Shown: positions 25,363-35,158 of the stretch, one piece after another | How the letters are laid out: each line of letters starts with the position of its first letter | Numbering within the stretch: the first letter of the stretch is position 1 | Assembly: GCF_001267535.1 (NCBI RefSeq) | Contig: NZ_JRXE01000028.1 | Coordinates: forward strand, 1 to 64,000 | Length of the DNA: 64,000 nucleotides | Origin: Winslowiella iniecta | Lineage (GTDB): Bacteria > Pseudomonadota > Gammaproteobacteria > Enterobacterales > Enterobacteriaceae | Direction of reading: 5' to 3' | Program-made: the position numbers and the translations under genes | Notes under the pieces: model-generated | Databases searched by the model: none | What the model was told of the DNA's origin: nothing | The model's input: the letters and a program-made list of their open reading frames with translations, nothing else

Positions 25363-26285
25363 AACAAATTCCTTATTCTCTTTCTTTCTTTTTCATATTG
25401 ACTATAGTGAGCACTTTGATTTATTACATCTGTCAACTGCTTTGGGTTATTACTCGCAACAGCTTTAACAAGTACAATTACATCATCTACACCCTGATAG
25501 ACGATATCAATATATACCTCTTTTATTTTTACATCAATTGCGTCCCATGTTGCGGCGTCAGGAATGTTTTTTGTATATTTCAGATAATAATTTTTTGATA
25601 ACTTTTCATAATATGGGTAAATAATCTCAAACAACCTGATCTGCTGCCGATGGCTGATTTCCCCGACCATTGGGCCATACACTTGTACAAACTTCCTGGC
25701 CTGATTAGCTTTCAGACCGGCGGCTTTGGAGCAGATAACCGCTTTAAACTCCTCCAGACCCGCCTGACGTAGCGTGGAATAGACTTCTCCTCGGCTGCGG
25801 CCACCCATATCGTAGCCCCTGCCCAGCGTGACGCCTGAATTTTGGCCTGGCCAGTGCAGCACGCGTGAAAAAAAAGGGGCGCGATGCTGGCGGTAAGGCA
25901 CTACTGCGGTGATATAGTCATGCCCTTCAGCATCAAAGGTTATCTGACCCTCGCGCACATGCAGCGGGCCATTCGGCTGCCGCTGCCGCCAGTGGGGCGA
26001 CATCTCTTTTAGCGCTTCGGTAAACCAGCTGTCGGTGGGGCCAACCAGTCCGCTGGGTGACAAATTGAGCAGTCGCTGATACCAGACGACCGCTTCGATA
26101 GTATCCTGTCCGCATTTGCCGCTGATTTCCAGTTCGCGGCCGGTAGCCTGCTGATAGCCAGCATTCATCACCATTCGCTGGAGTTTTTTGACTTCTTCCG
26201 GCTGGTTGGTGCCGCAGGTGCCCACCGAGGTAAACACCAGGTTCGGGTGTAACACCATCGGGTCGTGATAGCGCTTTTGGTTCAT
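25359..26285 (-). CDS. Peptidoglycan-binding, pesticin/T4-lysozyme-like effector
   Basis: A 308-residue protein without a signal peptide. Residues about 25-90 form a peptidoglycan-binding domain (EVKKLQRMVMNAG, QDTIEAVVWYQRLL). Residues about 112-308 look like a lysozyme of the pesticin/T4 type: E120 in FDAEG, T153 in GVTLGRGYDMG (151-161) and D159 are candidates for the E/T/D triad. The lack of a signal peptide together with a cell-wall target suggests delivery by the T6SS encoded further on, but no vgrG or hcp is adjacent. The C-terminal 50-70 residues differ from the orphan tip at 24347, so they may set immunity specificity. The LprI-like gene overlaps by four bases. Confidence 0.7.
   Translation of the reverse strand: MNQKRYHDPMVLHPNLVFTSVGTCGTNQPEEVKKLQRMVMNAGYQQATGRELEISGKCGQDTIEAVVWYQRLLNLSPSGLVGPTDSWFTEALKEMSPHWRQRQPNGPLHVREGQITFDAEGHDYITAVVPYRQHRAPFFSRVLHWPGQNSGVTLGRGYDMGGRSRGEVYSTLRQAGLEEFKAVICSKAAGLKANQARKFVQVYGPMVGEISHRQQIRLFEIIYPYYEKLSKNYYLKYTKNIPDAATWDAIDVKIKEVYIDIVYQGVDDVIVLVKAVASNNPKQLTDVINQSAHYSQYEKERKRIRNLL
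25623..25728 (-). repeat. 106-bp direct repeat, copy in the full effector
   Basis: Partner of 24611-24716. It lies in the codons for AAGLKANQARKFVQVYGPMV and following, just before the point where the two toxin tips diverge. Confidence 0.85.
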
Positions 26286-26504
26286 CAGAACTCCTTTTCA
26301 TCGCCCGGTAATGGCGGTTTCCTTTAACTTCTTTCCCTGATACTAATCGCGAGGTTATTAACGTTATATATAAATTTGATATTATTAATGATGGAATTAA
26401 TTACAGCTTATTACGATAATGTTTAATCATTAATAACGCTTTTAATGAAGAATAAAGTAAAGCATAAAGCGGTTTATTTACCAACAACTTTCTTTAAGCC
26501 GTTG

Positions 26505-26542
26505 TGATTAACGACGCACCCGTTAAGCTGCGTCGTTAATCA
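26505..26542. terminator. 14-bp perfect hairpin after opgB
   Basis: TGATTAACGACGCA (26505-26518) pairs perfectly with TGCGTCGTTAATCA (26529-26542), just past the opgB stop. No clear T-run follows on the minus strand, so the strength as a terminator is uncertain. The AT-rich stretch 26302-26504 upstream of the effector shows no gene. Confidence 0.55.
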
Positions 26543-26547
26543 GTCAG

Positions 26548-28851
26548 TTATTGTGGCTGGGTCGGCACAATTTTAATATTCACCATACCAATTCCCAGTC
26601 TGCGCGGGTCATGGCCGATAATATTACCGGTATCGGAGATTATCGGCTCTGGCGGGGTAATCACCAGCGTGCTGGCCTGCTGTGGGTTGCGGAAATGCAG
26701 AGTGGTGGTGGTCGCCTGTTCAGCCAGGTTCAGCAACTGAATATCCTCGCCGACGCTGACCGGAATCGGGCGGTGGATATTCGGGCCGATAGCGCGTGCG
26801 GTTATCACCAGATCAAAACTCTCTGGCAGGGGATCACGATATTCAATTTTCACTTCCGGGGCCAGATTGGCATTCGACCAGCGTCCCCACTCTTCCGGAC
26901 GCGAAATACCGCTAAAACTTTTCACCGCTTGCGGTGCGCCAGGCAGATGGAAAATAAAGCTGTCGGCCTGATAGCGGATATCATTATCTTCAATCTTAAG
27001 CTGGGCGATATTCTGTCTGAACCGTTTTTCGTCACCTTGTACCGGCTTAAAGTCGGCGGTGCCGTGATAGTTGTCACCGACAATCTGCATCACCTGCGGT
27101 TGCGCGTTTAGCTGTCCGCTGGACAGGCAAAGATCGTTGGAAAGCGCTAATTGCGGCTGCCAGATACGCGCCATCCTGAAACATTTATCCACCCAGAGAA
27201 ACGTATCCCCGGCGGCGAATTCCGCCAGCTGATAGCGCAGCGGGGCAGAGTATTCCCCCTCCGGGAACGGCTCCACTTTGCCTTCGCTAACCCGCAGCAG
27301 CAACGGCAGCTTAAAGTTAGCGCCGGAGAAACTGAAGGTGCCGTTTTTCTTATCGATAGTGAAATCGGTCAGGGTCTTAGGAAAGTTCCACAGGCGAATA
27401 ATGTCCGGCTTCCACTCGCTAATTTTTTCTTTCATATTGAGAAACGCGGAGGAGAGCGAGATACCGGACAGGCTGCTGCGCCCAAGGCCGATATAGTTAT
27501 CACCGCCTAAAATATCCAGCACCGTCGCACCGTTATCCAGTGAACTGCGCTTTACCGCATTGAGATCGCTATTCGGCTGATCACCACGAATAATAAAGAA
27601 CAGATTCTTCCGATCCTGTTTAGTGAGGTATTTATAGGCGGTGTTATTCATCGCCAGATGGTCACTGGAGACCACAATCACGGTATTTTCGAACCAGGGT
27701 GAGGCCTTAATTTTCTCAATCAGACGCGCGATATGCTGCTGGCTACAGGTGACCGCGCTGAAGGATTGATTGGCTTTACCCTCGATGCTGTAACTTTTGC
27801 GCTGACAACTGCGTGAGATAAAACCGTCCGGATGGTGGGTATCGACCGTCAGGGTAAACAGCGCGAAGCGGGTGTTCTGTTGCGACAGTTCGCTAAATTT
27901 CTGATACACCTCATCCAGTACCGTATCGTCGTAATAACCCCAGTTATTACGGTATTTCGCATCGGCCACCCGCTGTTCCAGTTCACGCGCACCATACAGA
28001 TTCTGGCTGTCGAAGCCATGGGATTTCAGAAACAGATCTTTACCGGCAAAGCGCAAATCTGCACCCTGGATAAAGTAGTTGGTATAGCCGGAAGCTTTCA
28101 GAATATCGCCGAGGCAGACGTTTTCCGGGTAGAAGCTCGACAGTGCAGCTGACGCATTGCCATTAAACGGCGCAAATAGCGGAATGCCGCATTGTGAAGC
28201 CACCATTCCGGCGATGGTATATTCCGTGCCGGGGAGTTGCTCGGTCTGGCTGAAATCAATCCCCTCGTCTTTCAGCGCACCCAGCTCCTCGGTCAGGCCA
28301 GGAAAGGCCTGTGGGTCGAAATAGGTGCGTTCGAGGCTTTCGGCATAGATATACACCAGATTAGGTTTACGGCCGGTCATGGTTTTGTGCGGCACCTGGT
28401 AGTGTGCGGCAAAATCCGATTCGCCCTGACGCGTTTGCGAGCGCACCAGATCAAATACCTGCTGAAAAGCGGGAGTGGTTTTAATTGAGGCCAGTGACAG
28501 CAGTAAAGCCAGCAGGCTATAGCCAAAATGGTGGGGCAGATGTTTGCGCCGCCGTAAAATCCAGGAGAGCAGACCGAATATCAGCAGCAGTCCGACCATC
28601 AGACCTGTGGCCGGCAGAATATATTTACTGATCCCGGCACCTTCCAGGCTGTTGGTCAGGGTGTAGATAACCGCATCATTTATTCCGTCGCCGGTAAAAT
28701 AGTTACTGGCAAATAAGGTCGCATTAAGAATGACAAATAAACCTGAGGTGATCAGAATAACGGTAAACCAAATATTATTACGCCCGGCCTTTAATGCATA
28801 AAGTAAAATAGCAGTTAAAAATAAAATAACTGAAAGTAGTTCCGACGACAT
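26548..28851 (-). CDS. opgB: Phosphoglycerol transferase I OpgB
   Basis: Inner membrane enzyme that transfers phosphoglycerol from phosphatidylglycerol to periplasmic glucans (OPG). Three or four N-terminal membrane segments (to about 110) are followed by a large periplasmic sulfatase-type domain. The sequence follows E. coli OpgB almost throughout: [20 protein letters not shown], '[12 protein letters not shown]', [20 protein letters not shown] with the catalytic Thr, '[15 protein letters not shown]' and '[11 protein letters not shown]'. I place the start at ATG 28851 (MSSELLSV); an in-frame extension upstream to 29109 looks non-coding. In E. coli opgB lies in the same 99-minute region. Confidence 0.95.
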   Translation of the reverse strand: MSSELLSVILFLTAILLYALKAGRNNIWFTVILITSGLFVILNATLFASNYFTGDGINDAVIYTLTNSLEGAGISKYILPATGLMVGLLLIFGLLSWILRRRKHLPHHFGYSLLALLLSLASIKTTPAFQQVFDLVRSQTRQGESDFAAHYQVPHKTMTGRKPNLVYIYAESLERTYFDPQAFPGLTEELGALKDEGIDFSQTEQLPGTEYTIAGMVASQCGIPLFAPFNGNASAALSSFYPENVCLGDILKASGYTNYFIQGADLRFAGKDLFLKSHGFDSQNLYGARELEQRVADAKYRNNWGYYDDTVLDEVYQKFSELSQQNTRFALFTLTVDTHHPDGFISRSCQRKSYSIEGKANQSFSAVTCSQQHIARLIEKIKASPWFENTVIVVSSDHLAMNNTAYKYLTKQDRKNLFFIIRGDQPNSDLNAVKRSSLDNGATVLDILGGDNYIGLGRSSLSGISLSSAFLNMKEKISEWKPDIIRLWNFPKTLTDFTIDKKNGTFSFSGANFKLPLLLRVSEGKVEPFPEGEYSAPLRYQLAEFAAGDTFLWVDKCFRMARIWQPQLALSNDLCLSSGQLNAQPQVMQIVGDNYHGTADFKPVQGDEKRFRQNIAQLKIEDNDIRYQADSFIFHLPGAPQAVKSFSGISRPEEWGRWSNANLAPEVKIEYRDPLPESFDLVITARAIGPNIHRPIPVSVGEDIQLLNLAEQATTTTLHFRNPQQASTLVITPPEPIISDTGNIIGHDPRRLGIGMVNIKIVPTQPQ

Positions 28852-28990
28852 CAATTCCTCTCTTGTCATAAAGCCGCGTTCCCTTGCGCTTACCCTCCTT
28901 ACCGGCAGCGATACCCGCGTCCAATTTAGCCTGAGAGGCGCAGGCAGGCAACTGGAGGTAGCAGAAATGCGGGCTGTATCAGAATCAGGC

Positions 28991-29023
28991 AAAAAAAGAC
29001 CAGGCTGAGGGAACCTGGTCTTT
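28991..29023 (-). terminator. Intrinsic terminator after the tautomerase gene
   Basis: Read on the minus strand, AAAGACCAGG and CCTGGTCTTT form a 10-bp stem with a nine-base loop and a T-run (28991-28997 is seven A on the plus strand). It ends the 29048-29437 transcript before opgB. Confidence 0.85.
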
Positions 29024-29047
29024 CGGCAGGGAAGCGGTCGGAAATGA

Positions 29048-29437
29048 TCAGAGTTCGCCGGTGATATACTGGGCAACGCCGTTGCCAAAACTCCAGTCGC
29101 CTTTGTCATTGGTGATAAACGAGATCATCAGATCGCTGCCGGCAATGCCGCAGCTCTGTTTAAATTCGCGCGCCAGTTCCGCCATAAAGAACTGTTTTTG
29201 CTGGTCGCTGCGTGGGCTGGTAAATACCCGCACCATCACCAGATTATCGGTGCGTTGCAGTCCGAGGCCGGTATCTTCAAAAACCATCTGATATCTTTTA
29301 TTCTCGTGAACAATCTGATAGCGATCGCGCTCCGGTACCTGAAACGCCGCCAGTACCGCGCGATGCGCTGCATCCAGCAGGGTTTTCATTTCAGACTCTG
29401 AGCGGCCCTGAATAACATCGAATTGTAATAACGGCAT
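29048..29437 (-). CDS. Tautomerase family protein
   Basis: A 129-residue member of the tautomerase superfamily (Tautomerase_2/MSAD-like). I start it at ATG 29437 with AGGAG five bases upstream, because the mature protein then begins with Pro (MPLLQFDV), the catalytic N-terminal proline of this superfamily. An upstream in-frame start at 29452 would bury that proline. Later motifs are '[20 protein letters not shown]' and '[22 protein letters not shown]'. The natural substrate is unknown. The LysR gene is divergent and may control it. Confidence 0.85.
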   Translation of the reverse strand: MPLLQFDVIQGRSESEMKTLLDAAHRAVLAAFQVPERDRYQIVHENKRYQMVFEDTGLGLQRTDNLVMVRVFTSPRSDQQKQFFMAELAREFKQSCGIAGSDLMISFITNDKGDWSFGNGVAQYITGEL

Positions 29438-29546
29438 AGTAACTCCTGACATTGCGTAAAAGTGGGTAACTCACCGGGTTATCCTGCACCTGCTGGCGAC
29501 GAAGAAAAAGCGCTATACTTAAAATGATTATTTACTATTTTGAACA

Positions 29547-30479
29547 ATGACGATGAAAGAACTGAAAACCGATGCGCTGTGGATTCATCTGCACTGGCTG
29601 ACGGTGCTGGCCGAGCAGGGAAGTTTTACCCGCGCAGCCGAACGGCTGGAAGTCAGCAAAGCGGCGATGAGCCAGAAGATTAAACAGCTGGAAGAGATGG
29701 CGGGCGTGGCGCTGGTGCAACGCACCACGCGTAGTGTGCGGCTGACCAGCGCCGGTGAAAAACTGGTGGAGGATCTGCGAGCGCCTTTTTCGCAGATTGC
29801 CCGGAGTTTTTTCAGCGTCAGGGATTCCAGTGGGCCGCTGCGTGGCCTGGTGCGGGTAACCGCGCCGGTGGCGTTTGCCCGCCAGCAACTGGTGCCGCAT
29901 ATCAGCAGTTTTTTGCGCCAGCATCCGCAGGTGCGCGTGCAGCTGGAAGTGTCTGATCGTCTGGTGTCACTGGCCAGTGAAGGTTTTGATCTGGCGATCC
30001 GCCACAGTAATAGCCTGCCGGAAACCCATGTCGCGCTGCCGCTGTGCGAGACGCGTGCGCTGTTAGTCGCCTCGCCGGGATATCTGGCGGAATATGGCGA
30101 ACCGCAGACGCCGCAAGCGCTGCATCAGCATCAGTGTCTCTATTATCCACGTGGAGTCGAGTTACCGCGCTGGACGTTTGCCCGCCATAGCGCAGCCAGC
30201 GAGCAGGTGACGGTCAGCGTCAGCGGGCCGTTTGCCACCAATAACAGCGAGTCGATTCGCGATGCGGCGCTGGATGGTTTAGGTATCGCCATGCTGCCGG
30301 ATTTCAGCGCCCGCGCCGCGCTGGATAACGGCAGTCTGCAAGTGCTTTTGCCGCAGTGGCGCACCGTCGGAGCCTTCGCCGATAAGCTGTATATCGTGCG
30401 GCCCTACGCGCCTCAGGTACCCCGTGCTGTCACCGAATTCAGCCACTGGCTGCGCAACGCTTTTCAGCGCGATTCCTGA
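29547..30479 (+). CDS. LysR-family transcriptional regulator
   Basis: A 310-residue LysR regulator. The winged helix-turn-helix is at about 10-70 (LTVLAEQGSFTRAAERLEVSKAAMSQKIKQLE), followed by a linker helix and the periplasmic-binding-like effector domain (about 95-300). The closest general type is the CrgA/DmlR group (GPLRGLVRVTAPVAF). It is divergent from the tautomerase gene, 109 bases away, which is the usual LysR-target arrangement. The effector is unknown. Confidence 0.9.
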   Translation: MTMKELKTDALWIHLHWLTVLAEQGSFTRAAERLEVSKAAMSQKIKQLEEMAGVALVQRTTRSVRLTSAGEKLVEDLRAPFSQIARSFFSVRDSSGPLRGLVRVTAPVAFARQQLVPHISSFLRQHPQVRVQLEVSDRLVSLASEGFDLAIRHSNSLPETHVALPLCETRALLVASPGYLAEYGEPQTPQALHQHQCLYYPRGVELPRWTFARHSAASEQVTVSVSGPFATNNSESIRDAALDGLGIAMLPDFSARAALDNGSLQVLLPQWRTVGAFADKLYIVRPYAPQVPRAVTEFSHWLRNAFQRDS

Positions 30480-30552
30480 GGTTTTTCGGCAGCACCGGTC
30501 AATGAACTACGCTTAAAGTAGTGAATTCTCACTTGTCAGCAAGGAGAACAAC

Positions 30553-31503
30553 ATGACTGATGCGCCATACGGCCTGATCGCCGTTGATAAGCAGGGTAGC
30601 AATGTACTGTTTCTGAATCCGCAGACTTTCGCCGTTGAGCAACAACTTAACGCCTTTCCCCCGCGACCGCATGAGCTGCTGATTTTGCCGCAGCAGAATA
30701 AAGCTTATGTGCCGATTTTCGGCGATGGCATCCACGGTGATAACCCGCATCCCGGACATAAAATCGCAGTTATCGATCTGGTGACACGTCAGCTGAGCGG
30801 GTTTATTGATATTCGTCCGCTGGTATCGCCGCATACCGCGCGGCTGGGCCGGGATGGCCGGGTCTATATCTGTTGTGAAAACAGTGCCACTATTCTGGTG
30901 ATCGATCCTGAAACCGATCGGCCGATCGATCAGATCGCGCTGCCTTCGCATAACAGTCATCGCCTGACGATTCTGCCGTCAGGTCGCAAACTGTTTACCG
31001 AGAACGAAGAGGATGCCAGCATCACGGTGATCGATCTCTGCACCACGCACGGTGAAGTGGTGGAGAATATTTTGATGCCGCGCGCGATTAACGGTATTGC
31101 CGCGTCGTCGCGCTATCCCTACCTGGTTGCCACCGATGCCGAGCGGCCATTGCTCTACGTGCTTGATGCGGAAAGCCACCGTATCCGGCATTATCTGCCG
31201 TTACCAGGACATAAAAAAGCCGCGCAAATTGTTCGTTTTAGCGATGATGGTTCGCTGCTGATGGTGATTGGTGATGGCGAACCGATTGTCACGCTGTTCG
31301 ATGAGATGCTGACGCCGCTGAAACAGATCGAAGTGGGCAATAAACCGATGGACGGCTGCTTCAGCCCGGATAATCGCACCTTACTGATTGCCAACGAAGA
31401 GGATGGCACCCTGAGCGTCATCGACGTGATGGCCGGCAAAGTGATTGCCACGCCGTCGGTCGGACGCGGTTGTGAAGTACTGAGTTATTTTACCCTGACC
31501 TGA
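30553..31503 (+). CDS. YVTN/YncE-type beta-propeller protein
   Basis: A 316-residue protein built of repeated blades of the YVTN type: [57 protein letters not shown] and [14 protein letters not shown]. There is no signal peptide, unlike E. coli YncE, so it is probably cytoplasmic. The role is unknown. It follows the LysR gene on the same strand; a remnant of a dehydrogenase gene comes next. Confidence 0.75.
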   Translation: MTDAPYGLIAVDKQGSNVLFLNPQTFAVEQQLNAFPPRPHELLILPQQNKAYVPIFGDGIHGDNPHPGHKIAVIDLVTRQLSGFIDIRPLVSPHTARLGRDGRVYICCENSATILVIDPETDRPIDQIALPSHNSHRLTILPSGRKLFTENEEDASITVIDLCTTHGEVVENILMPRAINGIAASSRYPYLVATDAERPLLYVLDAESHRIRHYLPLPGHKKAAQIVRFSDDGSLLMVIGDGEPIVTLFDEMLTPLKQIEVGNKPMDGCFSPDNRTLLIANEEDGTLSVIDVMAGKVIATPSVGRGCEVLSYFTLT

Positions 31504-31523
31504 AACTGTTTGAGAGGGAGTGG

Positions 31524-31782
<259 letters not shown>

Positions 31783-31817
31783 TAGTGATGCCGGTATCAC
31801 CGTATGGAGCAATACTG

Positions 31818-31883
31818 ATGGATTTCACCCGCGTACGCATTGAAACACCCCGCTTGATTCTTCGTCCTTTGATCTGCTGTTAA
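31818..31883 (+). pseudogene. N-terminal stub of a GNAT acetyltransferase
   Basis: ATG 31818 reads MDFTRVRIETPRLILRPL and stops after 21 codons (TAA 31881-31883). 'IETPRLILRPL' is the standard opening of RimJ/RimL-like GNAT enzymes. The remainder of the gene has been deleted and the vat-like gene begins 17 bases later. With the previous entry it shows a deletion-prone spot. Confidence 0.65.
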
Positions 31884-31900
31884 GTGAACGCAAGGAGTAA

Positions 31901-32536
31901 ATGATGCAGGGACCCAATCCCGATAATCCTTATCCGATGGCCGGTTTTCCCCAGGTTTGTTATCTGAAAAATGTGGTGCAGAACCCGCAAATTGAGATTG
32001 GTGATTTCAGCTATTACGACGATCCCGAGGGTGCGGAGAATTTTGAACGCAACGTGCGGTATCTGTTTCCGTTTATCGGCGATAAGCTGGTGATCGGCAA
32101 GTTTTGTGCGCTGGCACGCGGGGTTAAATTCATTATGAACGGCGGCAATCACCTGCTTTCCGGCGTCTCGACCTATCCTTTCTGGATATTTGGCGGCGGC
32201 TGGGAAAACAGTATGCCGCCAGCCAGCGCGTTGCCGTTTAAAGGCGATACGCGGGTCGGCAATGATGTGTGGATCGGTTATGACGCGCTGATTATGCCGG
32301 GGATAAAAATCGGCAATGGCGCGATTATCTCTGCACGTTCGGTGGTGACGCGTGATGTGCCTGCGTACAGCGTCGTGGGCGGCAACCCGGCTGCGGTGAT
32401 TAAAATGCGTTTTGCGCCCGAGCAGATTGCGCGTTTAGAAGCGCTGTGCTGGTGGGACTGGCCGGTGGATAAAATTACTGCCTGTCTGCCGCAAATTATT
32501 GCCGGGGATATTGACGGGCTGGCGGGTGAAAACTAA
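31901..32536 (+). CDS. Xenobiotic (Vat/CatB-type) acetyltransferase
   Basis: A 211-residue left-handed beta-helix acetyltransferase. The N-terminus (GPNPDNPYPM), 'IGDFSYYDDPEGAENFE', KFCALARGVKFIMNGGNH with the catalytic His, 'WIGYDALIMPGIKIGNGAIISARSVVTRDVPAYSVVGGNPA' type hexapeptide repeats, and WWDWP are all typical of the Vat/CatB group. Members acetylate streptogramin A or chloramphenicol, but many chromosomal forms have no shown resistance role. AAGGAG lies before ATG 31901. It meets the phosphatase gene tail to tail with a four-base overlap. Confidence 0.88.
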   Translation: MMQGPNPDNPYPMAGFPQVCYLKNVVQNPQIEIGDFSYYDDPEGAENFERNVRYLFPFIGDKLVIGKFCALARGVKFIMNGGNHLLSGVSTYPFWIFGGGWENSMPPASALPFKGDTRVGNDVWIGYDALIMPGIKIGNGAIISARSVVTRDVPAYSVVGGNPAAVIKMRFAPEQIARLEALCWWDWPVDKITACLPQIIAGDIDGLAGEN

Positions 32537-33087
32537 ATAAATGGCCGGTTATATATCGCCGTACTCCAGTGACGGCTACTGGCATGTTTTTCGCCTTGCC
32601 AGCCCTGCTTACGAAGCTCACGGGCGATCATTTTGTTCATGATGCCGTGACCGACCAGTAAAACCGTGCCCTGCTCAGACAAGCGGATCAGCTGAGTTGC
32701 CGCCTGCTTAGCGCGTGCGGTGGCAGATTTAAATGACTCCACCGAGCCGGAATAGCCGCAGAACCACATTAAGCGCCACAGCGACAGCCACACCGCAGGC
32801 GGCAGGTGCAGGCGCGCCAGCGGCAGAATCGGGATGTCGACCTCGCCGTACAGTGCATCGCTACTGTGCGCCTGCATCCCGAGTTTTTCCACTGACGACA
32901 GCGCGCGCGGCAGGGTGCTGGTGACAATCACTTCGGCCTTTCTGGCGATCATCAGGCTGCGTTGCGGCGGCAGATCGCTGACCAGCGAAAGATTATACTC
33001 TTCACACCATTGCGCCATCGCCAGCGCCGAAACTCGCGCCGGAAACGAATGATCGGGTTTTCCGTGCCGCATCAAAATTATGACCAT
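32533..33087 (-). CDS. Histidine phosphatase family protein
   Basis: A branch-1 histidine phosphatase of about 184 residues. The phospho-accepting His is in LMRHGKPD near the N-terminus and the second catalytic His in VGHGIMNKMIA. 'TSTLPRALSSVE' carries the middle Arg. I start it at ATG 33087 (MVIILMRHGKP), since the extension to 33144 is not family-like. The substrate is unknown. Confidence 0.85.
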   Translation of the reverse strand: MVIILMRHGKPDHSFPARVSALAMAQWCEEYNLSLVSDLPPQRSLMIARKAEVIVTSTLPRALSSVEKLGMQAHSSDALYGEVDIPILPLARLHLPPAVWLSLWRLMWFCGYSGSVESFKSATARAKQAATQLIRLSEQGTVLLVGHGIMNKMIARELRKQGWQGEKHASSRHWSTAIYNRPFI

Positions 33088-33406
33088 ATTATTCAGCCTG
33101 TGTTGCCGTCCATGCAGGTTAGCCGATTGCGCCAGTGCTGACATCTCTGACAGACACTTTCAGAATCAGTCCATCGTGAACGATACCTTCATCTGAATGT
33201 CATCTTGCCATGCGACAAACAGTCGCCAGTTGAAAGTTCAGCAGCGTGTCAGACTTAGCGGCAACAGATTAGCACTACAACAGTTGAAAAAAAAATCACG
33301 GTTTTTTCACCGATTGATCATTGTTTAACCTGTTGATTTTATGAGTTATCGATTTTACCCTGACGAATAAATGTAAAGGTAAGCTAATTATTAGTCGTGT
33401 TTGCTA

Positions 33407-33434
33407 TTGATTTATCTACGCGCGTAGATACAAT
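33407..33434 (+). promoter_or_regulatory. Promoter with an embedded LacI-type operator before the transporter gene
   Basis: A -35 TTGATT (33407-33412) and a -10 TACAAT (33429-33434) are 16 bases apart. The 18-bp perfect palindrome TATCTACGCGCGTAGATA (33413-33430) with a central CG fills the spacer. LacI-family repressors bind such palindromes, and a LacI-family gene lies two genes on. The rest of 33145-33700 shows no convincing gene. Confidence 0.65.
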
Positions 33435-33700
33435 CAAAGGGTAGTGATAACTCACAGCGCTTGTTGTTCTGGCTGCTCCGTGATGGTCGCATTTGTTTCG
33501 CGTTACTTAAGCGATCGGTTAATTAAAAACCGACAGACGCGCAGCAAAAATAAGATCCTGACACCAGGGAATCCTTTACTGACCTTTCATCATGGCTCAG
33601 AAACTGAGCGTCTTCACCGGGGAGTTATCTCTTCGTAAGCAAGGACGATGACCCACGGAAGGGCGCTCTTAAGATCTCCTCACATCAGGGAATTTTTTGA

Positions 33701-35095
33701 ATGACCGCACCTCAATCTGTAGTGCAAAAGGCTTCGCCAGCGGCACACTCCGCTGCTGATGAACGACTCACCACCGAAGAAGGACGCAAAGATTTCTGGC
33801 GCGCCACCTTCTCCTGCTGGTTGGGTACCGCGATGGAATACGCCGACTTTGCCCTCTACGGACTTGCCGCCGGAATTATCTTCGGCGACATCTTCTTTCC
33901 CGAAGCTACCCCTGAGATGGCGCTGCTCTCCAGTTTTGCGACCTGGTCCGTTGGTTTTATTGCCCGCCCGATCGGTGCGCTGTTTTTTGGCTGGCTGGGC
34001 GATCGCAAAGGCCGCAAGGTCGTCATGATCACCACCATCATTCTGATGGGCGCTTCCACTACCCTGATTGGCCTGATTCCCAGCTACGCCTCGATTGGCT
34101 TATGGGCGCCGGCTTGTCTGGTGATTCTGCGGTTTTCGCAGGGATTTGGTGCAGGCGCGGAGCTTTCCGGCGGCACCGTTATGCTGGGTGAATATGCCCC
34201 GGTGGCACGACGCGGGCTGGTTTCCTCAATCATTGCGCTCGGTTCCAACAGCGGCACCTTACTGGCTGCGGTCGTGTGGCTGGCAGTGGTACAGATGGAT
34301 CAGCAACAGCTTCAGGATTGGGGCTGGCGCATCCCGTTTCTTTGCAGCTCGCTGATCGCCCTGACGGCACTGTGGATTCGGCGTAATCTGCGCGAAACCC
34401 CGGTTTTTGAACGCAAAAAAGCGCAGTTACAGGCGCAACGCGCTGAAATGATTGAGGCAAGTCCGCAAGCAGCAGACAGCCGTGGTTTCTGGCAGCGCAG
34501 TAAAGCGTTCTGGATTATGGTTGGTCTGCGTATCGGCGAAAATGGCCCTTCTTACCTGGCTCAGGGATTTATTGTCGGCTATGTGGCGAAAGTGCTGATG
34601 GTGGATAAATCGGTGCCGACCACCGCCGTGTTTATCGCTTCACTATTAGGCTTCCTGATTATTCCGCTGGCGGGCTGGCTGTCCGACCGGTTTGGTCGCC
34701 GCATTACTTACCGCTGGTTCTGTCTGTTACTGATTATTTATGCCTGGCCGGCGTTTATGCTGCTCGATACCCGTGAACCGGCGATCGTGATTGCGACTAT
34801 TGTTACCGGTATGGCGCTGGCGTCATTGGGTATTTTCGGCGTGCAGGCCGCATGGGGCGTGGAGATGTTTGGTGTGCACCATCGCTACACCAAAATGGCG
34901 GTAGCCAAAGAGCTGGGTTCGATTTTATCCGGTGGTACCGCCCCGCTGATTGCCGCAGCGATGCTGTCATTGACCGGCCACTGGTGGCCTATTGCGGTCT
35001 ATTTTTCCGCGATGGCGGGGATCGGTTTTCTCACCACCTTTGTGGCACCGGAAACTCGCGGGCGCGACCTCAATCTTCCTGAGGACGCCATCTGA
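33701..35095 (+). CDS. MFS transporter, metabolite:H+ symporter (MHS) type
   Basis: A 464-residue 12-span permease of the major facilitator superfamily. The MHS signatures are present: WLGTAMEYADFALYGLAAG, 'RPIGALFFGWLGDRKGRKVVMI', RFSQGFGAGAELSGG and GWLSDRFGRR. MHS members carry organic acids, osmolytes and shikimate. Here the neighbours (LacI regulator, nucleoside hydrolase) suggest a nucleoside or similar substrate, which is inference. It is preceded by the operator-promoter at 33407. Confidence 0.88.
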   Translation: MTAPQSVVQKASPAAHSAADERLTTEEGRKDFWRATFSCWLGTAMEYADFALYGLAAGIIFGDIFFPEATPEMALLSSFATWSVGFIARPIGALFFGWLGDRKGRKVVMITTIILMGASTTLIGLIPSYASIGLWAPACLVILRFSQGFGAGAELSGGTVMLGEYAPVARRGLVSSIIALGSNSGTLLAAVVWLAVVQMDQQQLQDWGWRIPFLCSSLIALTALWIRRNLRETPVFERKKAQLQAQRAEMIEASPQAADSRGFWQRSKAFWIMVGLRIGENGPSYLAQGFIVGYVAKVLMVDKSVPTTAVFIASLLGFLIIPLAGWLSDRFGRRITYRWFCLLLIIYAWPAFMLLDTREPAIVIATIVTGMALASLGIFGVQAAWGVEMFGVHHRYTKMAVAKELGSILSGGTAPLIAAAMLSLTGHWWPIAVYFSAMAGIGFLTTFVAPETRGRDLNLPEDAI

Positions 35096-35112
35096 TCGCG
35101 CGGCGAAACAGG

Positions 35113-35135
35113 CTGGCCGGGCGTTGCCTGGCCAG
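35113..35135 (+). terminator. Hairpin between the transporter and LacI genes
   Basis: CTGGCCGGGC (35113-35122) pairs with GCCTGGCCAG (35126-35135) with one G-T pair, and is followed by TATTTTCTCTTTT. It may end or attenuate the transporter transcript. Confidence 0.7.
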
Positions 35136-35158
35136 TATTTTCTCTTTTATCGATTAAT

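Noticed and set aside
26551-27111. 186-codon plus-strand frame opposite opgB
   Set aside because: Antisense to a well-conserved enzyme.
33444-33638. 64-codon frame upstream of the MHS transporter
   Set aside because: No family-like sequence; it lies in the leader behind the promoter.
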